Positions 34,330 through 43,643 of a stretch of DNA of 64,000 nucleotides are shown in pieces (positions within the stretch are counted from its first letter, which is position 1; each line of letters opens with the position of its first letter). The translations under genes were made by a program, and so were the position numbers. The notes below the pieces were generated by a model, which saw only the letters and a program-made list of their open reading frames with translations, was not told where the DNA came from and made no database searches. Source of the stretch: Solanum dulcamara (Eukaryota; Streptophyta; Magnoliopsida; Solanales; Solanaceae); NCBI RefSeq assembly GCF_947179165.1, contig NC_077242.1:51469097-51533096 (forward strand). Reading direction: 5' to 3'.

Positions 34330-35104
34330 TAAGGAGTAGATGCTCCTTAAGTTGTGACTACTCTGGCTTTGAGGGTTAGAGATTTCACAAGGATGAACCC
34401 TCTCAAGTTTCATAGATCTAAGGTTGATAAGGATCCCCAAGAATTTTTTGTTGTACAAGATTGTGGAGATTATGGAGGAGGAGGTGGAATTGGTGGCGTA
34501 TCAACTCAAAGGTGTTCTCAAGTTTTGTACAAACAATAAAAAACTGAAAGGGTGGGAGATGGTCCCAAAGGCTGGGAAAATTTTGAAGTTGCATTTGTTG
34601 ATCACTTCTTCCCACTTGAGTTAAGGGAGGTGAAGGTTTTGGAATTTATCAATATCAAGCAAGGTAACATGAGTGTGAGGGAGTATGCCCTCAAATTCAC
34701 AAAGTTATTCAAGAATGCTCCATCCTTGGTAGCTAACTCTCGTGCCCGAATGACCAAGTTTATTTTGGGAGTATCAAACTTGGTTATGAAAGAATGACGA
34801 ACCGCCATGCTTATCAAGGATATGGACATCTCTAGGCTCATGACTTATTTCGAGCAAATTGAAGTAGAAAAACATAAGGAAAGAAATCTAAGGGAGTCCT
34901 AGAGGGCTCATTTTGAAGGTTGGTTTTGTCACAACAAATTTGGTGGTGGTAATGATCATTCTCGACAAGGCCAAAGGCTTCAAGGTGAAGTTTTTTCACA
35001 AGCTTCGCTCAAAGGTTTGACAAAGATAGGGTCTCAAATCCTAAGTCACAAGGTGGTGTCGGTGGATCTATTCTTCCTAAATGTACCAAGTGTGGGAAAA
35101 ATCA
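34330..35104 (+). pseudogene. gag of element C, middle part
   Basis: Resumes after the solo LTR. LRVRDFTRMNPLKFHRSKVDKDPQ is open at 34354-34539 (the N-terminal capsid part). After a shift, the open stretch 34552-34797 reads GWENFEVAFVDHFFPLELRE, then VLEFINIKQGNMSVREYALK and SRARMTKFILGVS. A stop separates this from AMLIKDMDISRLM. The segment ends in KCTKCGKN, the first half of the Cys-rich region, where an unrelated insert begins. Confidence 0.83.
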
Positions 35105-35599
35105 AGTGTTCACTTTTTTTTCGCCAGGTTTCATTCGATTTGTTGTGGATTGGATGATGGAAAAACCAGCAAGCATGGGCCTTTGCTTCAAGAACAATCG
35201 TATTAGCGCCTTCGCAGCCTGCCTTTCCTGTGCTTCGAGCTCTTGAAGTCATGCTTCAGGCTCGCTACCTCCTCCTTTGCTCCTTTGATACATGCCTGGT
35301 CGAAATCTTTCTTTATTTATATTCTTTCTGAAAAGGTCATACTTATCGCTCCACTATTACCCAGAGCTGGAGGACGTTAAACATGTAGTCCAAACTTTCC
35401 TAATAGATGTTGACTCCTGCCACTATGAGGGCATTCGTATGGCTTTGATGGATGAAAAATCTCCCATTTTTTTGGAAATTTTTAGAAGACGCCGGGTACA
35501 GTCTTTCTTTGGTTCTAGCTATGTGGTCGGTAAACTCTTTCCTTTCTGTGGGAAGCCTATCAAATCGGATCACGTATTTTGGAATATGTCGTTACATCT
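35105..35599. other. Unidentified 495-bp insert within the gag zinc region of element C
   Basis: Gag homology stops after CGKN at 35104 and restarts at 35600 with RGKYLAG; joined, the two sides keep the codon phase. The insert has no match I can recognise elsewhere in the window, a slightly higher GC content, and no LTR-like or TIR-like ends or clear target duplication. In one frame it is open and continues into gag (35292-35888). The minus strand has short Lys/Glu-rich stretches (KGAKEEVASLKHDFKSS). It could be filler DNA, a captured gene fragment or a scar of an excised element. Origin unknown. Confidence 0.7.
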
Positions 35600-35800
35600 T
35601 AGAGGTAAATATTTGGCTGGCACAGGTGCATGCTTTGGATGCGGTAAAATGGGGTACAAGATCTTTGAATGTACCAATAAAGGAAAAGAAGGGTGTCCAC
35701 AAGATAGACAAATTCCACAAGGTAGAGACCCACTCCAAAATTGGCTCTATGCCCTTCAAGCTAGGCAAGAAGTTGAGGAGTCTTTCGATGTGGTCAAAGG
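35600..35800 (+). pseudogene. gag of element C, last part with an intact zinc knuckle
   Basis: YLAGTGACFGCGKMGYKIFEC retains three of the four zinc ligands of the CX2CX4HX4C knuckle; the His position is Tyr (GY instead of GH). It is in the same open frame as the upstream insert and runs on into protease. The following KGKEGCPQDRQ segment is the usual basic linker. Confidence 0.78.
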
Positions 35801-36106
35801 TATATTGAAAGTCTTTGACTTTGATGTGTATGTATTATTAGATCTAGGTTCTATTTTATCATTTGTTACTACTTATCTTTCTATGTGATTCATTATAAGT
35901 CCTGAAATCTTGCAAGATCTTTTTTCGGTCTATACTCCAGTTGTTGATTCAGTTGTGGCTAAGAGAGTCTATGTAAATTGTCTAGTTTCAATTCTTTATA
36001 AAAGTCACCTCTGTTGATCTTTAGAGCTTCATATGACCAATTTTGATGTTATTCTTAGTATGGATTGGCTTCATACATGTAATACCCTATATGTTATAGA
36101 ACTAAT
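35801..36106 (+). pseudogene. Protease of element C
   Basis: The active-site block FDFDVYVLLDLGSILSFVT lies at 35818-35872; the catalytic Asp is kept, with DLG in place of DPG. The frame stops at 35888. The second half is shifted and degraded (NFDVILSMDWLHTC near 36042, family ILGMDWL). Confidence 0.78.
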
Positions 36107-37146
36107 ATGGTTAAGTTTCAGTTTCCTAATGAGCCAGTCCTAGAATGGAAAGGTAATAATTCCATGTTTAAGGGTAAATTCATCTCATGGCTTAGTGCTC
36201 GAAATATGATTTCCAAAGGTTGCATCTATTATCTAGTTCAGGTTAGAGATAATAACTCTGAAACTCCTACTTTTGAGTCAGTTTTAGTTGTTAATCAGTT
36301 TTTAGAGGTTTTCCCTAATGATATCCAAGGTATTCCTCCCGAAAGAGAAATAGACTTCAGTATCGATCTCTTTCTCGATACTCAGCCTATTTCTATTCCT
36401 TCTCACTGTATGGCTCCAGCAAAATTGAAAGAGTTAAAGGATAAGTTAAAAGATTTGCTAGATAAGGATTTTATTAGACTGAATATCTCTCCATGTGGTA
36501 CTTTGGTTTGCTTTGTCATAAAGAAATATGGTTCTCTTCATATGTGTATTGATTATCGGCAATCGAACAAGGTCGCAATTAAGAATAAGTATCCCATTCT
36601 AAGAAATGATGACTTGTTTGATCAACTTCAAGGAGTAAGCTAATTTTCAAAGATTGATCTTTGATCGAGTTACCATCAACTCTAAGTGAGGGAATGTGAC
36701 ATTCTAAAGATGGCTTTTAGAAATCGGTATGACCACTTTAAATTCTTGGTTATGTCTTTTAGACTAAAGAATGCCCCTGTAGCTTTTATGGATATAATGA
36801 ACAGGGTGCTCTAGCAATACTTGGATATATTGGTGATTGTCTTTATTGATGATATTTTGATCTATTCTATAAGTGAGGAAGAGCATGCCGATCATTTAAG
36901 GATAGTGTTACAAATTTTCAAGAATCGGAAGTTATATGTGAATTTTAGTAAATGTGAATTTTGGCTAAGGTCAATTGCGTTCCATGGTCACATTGGTTTC
37001 GAAGAAGGAATTATGGTTAATCCAAAGAATACCGAGGTGATTTAGAACTGGCCTAGACCATTGACTCTTTTTTATATTTGGAGTTTCTTGGCTTAGCCGG
37101 TTATTATAGACAGCTTGTGGAAGGTTTTTGTTCCATTGCATAACCC
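36107..37146 (+). pseudogene. Reverse transcriptase of element C
   Basis: Open for 178 residues at 36107-36643: [75 protein letters not shown], then a stop. Next come degraded SYHQL and FLVMSF pieces. The catalytic box is open again at 36821-37045: [12 protein letters not shown], then [20 protein letters not shown] and VNPKNTEV. A frameshift follows before the [13 protein letters not shown] block near 37085. Confidence 0.85.
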
Positions 37147-37630
37147 TTGACTACTTTTACTCAAAAGAAAGTAAAGTTCCAATGGTCCGAGGCATCTGAG
37201 AAAAGCTTCCAAGAGCTAAAAGATAGGCTTACCTTTGCTCTAGTGTTGACTTTATTGAAAGGTTCCAATGGGTTCATTGTGTATTGTAATTCTTCACGAG
37301 TTGGTCTTAGTTGTTTCCAATGTAAAATGGTAAAGTTATACCTAATGCTTCAAGAAAACTCAAGGTAAATGAGAAAACTTATACGACTCATGATTTGGAA
37401 TTGGCGACGGTGGTATTTTCTTTGAAATTGTGGAGATAATATCTTTATGGTGTCCATGTGGATGTTTTCACCGATCACAAAAGTTTGCAATATATGTTCA
37501 CTCACAGGACTTGAACCTTCAACAAAGGACATAGCTTGAGTTGTTGAAGGATTATAACATAAGTGTGCTATACCATCCGGGTAAGGCAAATGTGATTGCC
37601 GATGCTCTTAGTAGATTGTCCATGAATAGT
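37147..37630 (+). pseudogene. RNase H of element C
   Basis: [21 protein letters not shown] and FIVYCNSSRVGLS (family YCDAS: the first catalytic Asp is Asn) are open at 37147-37368. Then come shifted [24 protein letters not shown] and [13 protein letters not shown] blocks. It is cut at codons MNS by a minus-strand solo LTR; the frame resumes at 40821 as VAHIENE. Confidence 0.82.
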
Positions 37631-38030
37631 TGTCATAACACAACCTCATAGGCCATGACAGTTACCCGAACTAGGCACTCGCGTATATCCCTGCTATATG
37701 TAAGTAAATTTGTCCCCTGTTTAAGTTATAGCACATCAACAGGCAGGATAACATATAAGCCGGCAAGGTTTATCATAGGCACCATTGTACATACATGCAT
37801 ATACAACCCATATACAACCCACATACATGTCTATAGACCTCTAAGAGTAAGAACAGTAACATAAGGCAGGACACGACCCCTGCCGTATCCATGAATAAAT
37901 AAATATATACATTGAAGGTTAATACCAAAACTAAGCTCCGGCACAATGGAGCGCTTCTGAACTGCTAAGTTGAACTCCTACGCTAATGGATCCCCAAGGT
38001 GTGTATCTGTACCTACGGACATGAATGCAG

Positions 38031-38055
38031 CCCCCCTCCCCCCCACCCTCCCCCC
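38031..38055 (-). other. G-quadruplex-type motif
   Basis: On the minus strand G6-A-G3-T-G7-A-G6, with single-base loops, fits the standard G-quadruplex pattern. The matching position in the other solo LTRs is a short CCCCTTTTCTTTGAGGGG-like stretch, so the run expanded in this copy. Confidence 0.8.
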
Positions 38056-38362
38056 AAGAATGGGATTAGTACGATATATATACTAAGTATGTAAAGCATA
38101 TCATAAGGAAATTATAGTTGGCGTAGGGATGTAGGGGGCAAGTATAACATTTAACCATTTACCGTACTCACATTGTATAATAGAAAGTCATACATATTAC
38201 CATCACGTACTGTGCTTGGCCCATTAGGGGACTCGGTGTACCACTTACATCATTCTATCATCATAAGCACATATATATTATTAGAATTGTGGAACGTATA
38301 GCCCAATCCATGTATATAGTAAGTACATGCCGAGGAATGTACGGCCCGATCCGTATGTAGAT

Positions 38363-38725
38363 CTACTAGACTACAAAGAAAGAAGTTGCAATGCGACTAT
38401 ACCGCCTGCTGATAAAGGGAAGACAGTATACCAAGCTTGTCCCAGCAGCCAGGTTTGGTCCTCCGGGCAGCAACCCGGCCGCAGTGAATAATGCGCCAGA
38501 CCGCCTAACAGCGACGGCCCTTCCACTCGGCACCGTCGGATCACTAAGGCCGACTTTCGTCCCTGCTCGACGGGTGGGTCTTGCAGTCAAGCTCCCTTCT
38601 GCCTTTGCACTCGAGGACCAATCTCCGTCTGGCCCGAGGAAACCTTCCACGGCCACCTGCCTGATCAGGGTTTCCATCCGAACTAGTGCCTTAAGCAGGA
38701 AGGCAAATACAATTTTGTGTACATC
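38363..38725 (-). other. GC-rich insert interrupting solo LTR 2
   Basis: LTR sequence with the CCGAGGAATGTACGGCCCGATCC motif (here split by unit boundaries) runs up to about 38362 and resumes at about 38726 with CTGAGGAACGTTCGGTCC. Between them lie about 360 bases of clearly higher GC. The middle 137 bases are plastid 23S rRNA; the two outer parts (about 147 and 79 bases) I could not identify. The borders are approximate. It may be organellar filler DNA captured during break repair. Confidence 0.75.
38510..38646 (-). pseudogene. rrn23: Plastid 23S rRNA fragment (NUPT)
   Basis: On the minus strand this reads as a part of chloroplast 23S rRNA from domains IV-V. The run from AAGGTTTCCTCGGGCC through the GACGGAGATTGG, GTCGAGCAGGGACGAAAG and GGTGCCGAGTGGAAGGGCCG landmarks matches the gene as I know it, with about two differences. 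It departs abruptly after GGGCCGTCGCT, where the gene would continue CAACGG. It is a short nuclear copy and cannot give a functional rRNA. Near identity suggests recent transfer or transfer together with other organellar DNA. Confidence 0.85.
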
Positions 38726-38790
38726 GTATAATAATGCTGAGGAACGTTCGGTCCAATCCACATATCATATAATATAATTACATACATATA

Positions 38791-39066
38791 CCATACTCGG
38801 CCCTTTATGGGACTCGGTGTCATCACATTATCATATACCATACCCAGCCCTTTATAGGACTCAGTGTCATCATATTATCATATACCGTACCCGTCCCTTT
38901 ATAGGACTCGATGTCATAATCATCATATACCGTACTCAGCCCTTTATAGGACTCGGTGTCATAATCATCATATACCATACCCGGCCCTTTATGGGACTCA
39001 GTATCATAATCATCATATACCATACCCAGCCATTTATGGGACTTAGTGTCATCACATTATCATGTG
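38791..39066 (-). repeat. 45-47-bp tandem array, six units, in solo LTR 2
   Basis: Units begin CCATAC or CCGTAC at 38791, 38838, 38885, 38930, 38975 and 39020, each with a CCCTTTAT.GGACTC core. The first steps are 47 bp and the later ones 45 bp. Unit type and length differ from the 40-bp array of solo LTR 1. Confidence 0.9.
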
Positions 39067-40820
39067 AGACTCAATAAAACGATCATACTGGACTATCCTT
39101 TGAGGTTCAGAATGATACTTATCCCAAGTGCCCTCTAAGTGTCATTAGGGGTTGTATCAACTAGAGTCTCAAGAATCATAGGCATTTTTCAAGTAATGTC
39201 AAACGGCTTATGAAATCAGAGGCATTGGTTGTCATAGAGTCCTTAGGAATAGGAGCTTATCAAAGTAAGGACATGAGTCACTATAGCGTCTGTGAGCATA
39301 TGGACTTCCACACGCCAATTCTTGTTTTACATACATAAGGCTCGAGGGTAGTAGCTAAACTACCAGAAGAGCATTAACATCAAAAAATGAGTAAGAGACA
39401 AGAATCCTATTTGGAACTTAAGAATGAGATTACCCCAGCTTGTATACACATCACTTACTTTTAGGATACGCCAAACGAGAAGAGAGGATAATTTACGTAC
39501 TTACTACTATCCATCATATAGAAGCCTTGAGAGGCAATAACTCAACTAGTATAGGAGTTCTACCATCGAGAAGTGAATAAGACTTATGGACCATACTTGG
39601 AGTTTTAAGAATAGAATTACTCCTAAATTCCATACACATCTCATACTTGTGCTAAGACATACCAAGAAAAAGGAGTTAGCTTCACATACTTACTACCCTC
39701 CATCATATAGAAGGCTTGAGAGTCGTAGCTCCATTATTATGGAAGTTCTAACATTAGGAAGTTGGTAAGACTCATAAATCTTGCTCGGAGATTTATGGAT
39801 GGGATACTCCCCAAACCTTGCATCATGTGGTACTTATATCAATACATGCCAAAAGAAGATAAAGGATAGCTTTACATACTTATGCCAAAAACATTCCAAG
39901 AGAAAGCTTCACATACCTTTTTCGGGATTAATTGAAATTTGGCTTGCCTTGATACCTCCTTAACCTATTTGACATGAAATTAATACTAAGATTAATGACC
40001 TTTCGCTTTCTGATTTCCAACTCTACAACCAAGTACCCATAGGAATCATTTCCTTATCCAATACCCTCGACTAGTTTGTTACTAGTTCCAAAGTTACCAA
40101 AAATCGGGCAGTATTTCCCCTGTAACTTCAATATCCCCGAGGTTTCAACTCGGATATAATGTCAACAACCATACCAACAACAACAACTGGCATCATATAT
40201 CCAAGTAAACCACCTCAATATTACACAATACAACTCCAAACAACTAGCTCAAAACTACGATACCAAAAGAGAGTTTTTTAATCTTTATTTCATAAAACCT
40301 TTAACCATACTAAATGGAGGGTCGTGTGGCTACAACCAGCAGCACCCACACCATTTTTAAAATACTTTAAATCCCTTCAACACACAACCCAACCAGCTTC
40401 ACCCGCAACACCACAACGATAACCCACTACTCGACTTCGATTTAACTATAACTACTTTAATTTAGTTTGTTTCTAACGTCAAGCATCCTTATGCAGTAAA
40501 ATCATTTTCATCATAATATCATATCATCTCTTTTCATCATATATATCACTTCATTGTATTATTGTATATGGCATCATACCATTGTACACGGCATAACCTC
40601 ATCGTATATATATATATCATAACATATCCGGCCTATTATGGCAACTCTTAATAAGCTTAAGAGTTCTTAAGAAGTCTTAAGAAGCTTTTAGAAGCTTTAA
40701 GAAACTTTAGGAAACCTTAAGAAATTTAAGTGGCTTACGATCCTTCCATGAAACTTAAGAGCCTTTTAAGAGATTTAAAAATGCATTCCAAGGTACAAAA
40801 GTAGGGGGTGTAATAATAGT

Positions 40821-42175
40821 GTTGCTCATATTGAGAATGAGAAGAAAGAACTAGTTCGGGATGTGCATAAATTAGCCTGTTTGGGTATTTGGTTGGTTGA
40901 TTCTTAACATGGTGGTGTTATTGTACAAAATGATTTTGAATCATATCTTGTGGCGGATGTAAAGGCAAAACAATATATTAATCCCACTTTGGTTGAATTG
41001 AAGAAAGCGGTTGTCAAAAAAGCCATTAAAGCTTTTTCCCAATGGGGAGATGGTGTTTTGAGATATCAAGGTCGATTATGTGTTCCAAATGTTAATGGCT
41101 TGAAAGATATGATATTGTCCGAATCTCAAAGTTTGTGTTATTTTATTCATCCCGATTCTACAAAGATGTATCCAGATTTGAGGAAAGTACATTGGTGGAT
41201 TGGCATGAAAAGCGATATTGTGGAATTCGTGGCTAAGTGTCCTAATTGTAAACAAGTGAAAGTTTATCACCAAAAACTAGGAGGTTTCACTCAAGAAATT
41301 GAGATTCCTACTTAGAAGTGGGAAGCCTTGAATATGGACTTTGTTACAGGTTTGCCTCGTACTCGTAGGAAGTATTACTCTATTTGGGTAATCATTGACT
41401 AAATGACTAAGTCAGCTTATTTCCTTTTCCTTAAGACTTTATATACAGCCGAGGACTATGCTAGATTGTATATCCAATAGTTGGTTAAGCTTCATGGTGT
41501 TCCATTGTCTATCATCTTGGATTGAGGTACTCAGTTTACATTTCAGTTTTGGAGATCTTTCCAAAAGGGTCTTGGTACTCAGGTGAAGCTTAGTACAACT
41601 TTTCACCCACAAACGGATGGTCAGGCCGAGCATACCATTCAAAAATTAGAGGATATGTTCCGACCATTTGTTTTTAATTTTAAAGAAAATTGGGATGATC
41701 ATTTTTTATTGATAGAATTTGCTTATAATAATAGTTATCATTCTAGCATAGAGATGGGTCCATTTGAGGCTTTTTATGGTAGGTGGTGTAGATCCCCTAT
41801 CGGTTGGTTCAAAGTAGGTGAAGTTTCTTTGATAGACCTAAGTTGGTATTTGATGATATGAAGAAGGTTAGACTAATTAGACAAATATTGAAGACAACCC
41901 AAAGTCAGCAAAAGTTCTATTTGAATGTGAGAAGAAGAGAACTTGAATTTGAGGTTAATGATTGGGTTTATTTGAAAATTTCACCCATGAAGGGTGTAAT
42001 GCTATTTGGTAAGAAAGGAAAGCTAAGTCCCCGCTATGTTGTCCCATATCAGATTTTGAGGAGGATTGGTAAGGTGTCTTATGAGTTGGATTTGCCTTCA
42101 GATTTGGCATCGGTGCATCTGGAGTTCCATGTGTCCTTGTTGAGGAAGTTTGTTGGTGATCCTAGCTCCATTCTT
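40821..42175 (+). pseudogene. Integrase of element C
   Basis: Starts with the RNase H-IN linker VAHIENEKKELVRDVHKLA. The zinc domain is open at 40950-41315: RLCVPNVNGLKDMIL, FIHPDSTKMYPDLRKVHWW, AKCPNCKQVK with both Cys kept. The core start (NMDFVTGLPRTRR, IWVIID) is interrupted by stops at 41312 and 41399; the second Asp block reads SIILD and then a stop. The third, [14 protein letters not shown], is open from 41583 and holds the catalytic Glu. Then come [25 protein letters not shown] and, at 41843-42274, [27 protein letters not shown] and [11 protein letters not shown]. Confidence 0.86.
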
Positions 42176-42380
42176 CCATTGGATAGCATTGAAGTTAAAG
42201 TGATTCTTTTATATAAAGAGGTTTCAGTTGGGATCTTAGACTGCCAAGTTAGAAAGCTGAGAAACAAAAAATAGCTTCAATTAAAGTGTTATAGAGGAAC
42301 TAAGAGGTTGAGGGTGCTACATGGGAAGCCGAAGCTGATATGATATACCGATATCCTCATCTCTTTTCTTTCATGCCTAG
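42176..42380 (+). pseudogene. Chromodomain-like tail of element C pol
   Basis: Reads [20 protein letters not shown], then a stop, IKVL, a stop, and after a short damaged stretch GATWEAEADMIYRYPHLF. The order matches the tails of A, B and D. Confidence 0.75.
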
Positions 42381-42616
42381 TTGAGGTATATAGTTCCTTC
42401 ATGATCTAACTAGCCCAAATCATGTGTTCAGTTATACTCATGGTTTCATATGTATTCATGTTTATGAAATGAGTTTTAAAGTTATATTTTAGCTTGAGAT
42501 TAAAGATATCTTGTTTAATGCATTATCGAGATGATTTTGCATACATGTTGGACTGTTATGTTTCTTTCCTATTCTATTCATGCTAGCTTGTATCCTATTC
42601 GAGGATAAATATTCCC

Positions 42617-42626
42617 AAGGGGGAGA
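42617..42626 (+). promoter_or_regulatory. Polypurine tract of element C
   Basis: AAGGGGGAGA three bases before the 3' LTR start. Confidence 0.87.
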
Positions 42627-42629
42627 TAT

Positions 42630-43117
42630 TGTAAGACCCCAGAAGTTGAAAGATGAAAAATGAGGAACAAAAGATAAAATTATAGAAAATGTAGCTTTTT
42701 GGCACCAGATGATGACCACGAAGGCCATCATGGGCCGTAATGATCACCACAGTTCATGGTGTGCACCGTAGTGGAGTACTTGAACCTCAAACACTACAGG
42801 AAGGGTCCACGATAGGGACCACATGCCATGGTGCCCTCTGTGGTGACCCTTCTCTTAAGACCCTCAGTAACTTTCCTAAGGTAGGGACCATGCATCACCA
42901 CCATGAACCGAATAGCCTTTCACGCATAGTAGAGGTTTCTGTGGTGGTCATCCCTAAATACCCTCTTGTAGGCTCTGCACCACGCCCTTGATTCACAGAC
43001 CATAGTGACCTTCACAAACCATTACAGTCTCTGTGAAGGAAATCCTAAAACTTTCCTGCAACCCCAAAAAATTAAAGTTCACATCCCATGTCATAGACGT
43101 CCACCACAGACCATATT
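42630..43117 (+). repeat. 3' LTR of element C, piece 1
   Basis: Starts TGTAAGACCCC and matches 28304-28785. It is interrupted in U3 by solo LTR 3 at the site ATATT. It includes part of the dyad cluster. Confidence 0.88.
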
Positions 43118-43466
43118 TGTTATGCCCCGTACTTTTATACTTCGGAAAGCCTTCTTAAACTTCTTAAAAGTTGTCATATGACCCAGATTAGCTACAATGC
43201 TATTAAGTAACTCTAAGGAAAGGAGAATGAGATACCCTATAATAGAGAAGACTGGAAGTAGGGTTATAAGAATACAGAAGGAGTTGGAGGCCAAGTAGTG
43301 AGTCGTAGGATTTGACTTACTCACGTAAGCTATCAACTTGGATATCTTACCTACTTAACCTACTAGAGCACACGTCAATCTTAAGTAGCAAGGAATGCAT
43401 CATATCTCAAAGTAAAATAAGATTACAAACCCACAAAAATGAAGCAAGCAGGTGACAAGTAGGAGA

Positions 43467-43516
43467 CAAGTAGGTGACGCACCTACTTGGACCAAGTAGG
43501 TGGCTCACCTACTTGG
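43467..43516. repeat. Two adjacent perfect hairpins in solo LTR 3
   Basis: CAAGTAGGTG-ACG-CACCTACTTG (43467-43489) and CCAAGTAGGTG-GCT-CACCTACTTGG (43492-43516) are two bases apart. Solo LTR 1 has one copy at the same place. Solo LTR 4 has related but imperfect AAGTAGGTGATGCATCTACTT-type elements near 47480 and 47530. Confidence 0.9.
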
Positions 43517-43587
43517 GGTGGACCCCACGCTGCCATATGACAGCTTTGGATTGGCCACATGGTTGGGATAGTGCCCTAGAAGGATGC

Positions 43588-43643
43588 CACGTGTCACCCC
43601 TAGGGGGATGCCATGTGTCCCTCTCCAAACAAAGATATATATG
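43588..43643 (+). promoter_or_regulatory. Putative LTR promoter of solo LTR 3
   Basis: The G-box CACGTG (GCCACGTGTCAC) at 43588-43593 and GATATATATG at 43634-43643 are 40 bases apart, the same order as in solo LTR 1. Activity is inferred. Confidence 0.5.

Larger units (their letters stand above)
37631..40815 (-). repeat. Solo LTR 2 (family S, minus strand), TSD atagt
   Basis: A single LTR of about 3.19 kb in reverse orientation. On plus it starts TGTCATAACAC and ends GTACAAAAGTAGGGGGTGTAATA, the reverse complement of the family start. ATAGT stands at both 37626-37630 and 40816-40820, and pol codons join exactly across it. It carries a C-rich run (38031), an organellar insert (38363-38725), a 45-47-bp tandem array (38791) and short TTAAGAAGCTT-like repeats at 40646-40740. 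No gene. The open frame at 38391-38777 is an artefact of the rRNA insert. Confidence 0.92.

Noticed and set aside
38391..38777. Overlapping open frames of 128 and 131 codons on the two strands
   Set aside because: They cover the plastid rRNA fragment and GC-rich flanks; open frames on both strands of rRNA are a common artefact, and neither shows a domain.
33361..39066. Regular repeats that might be read as a CRISPR array
   Set aside because: The units are contiguous without unique spacers and lie in plant LTRs.
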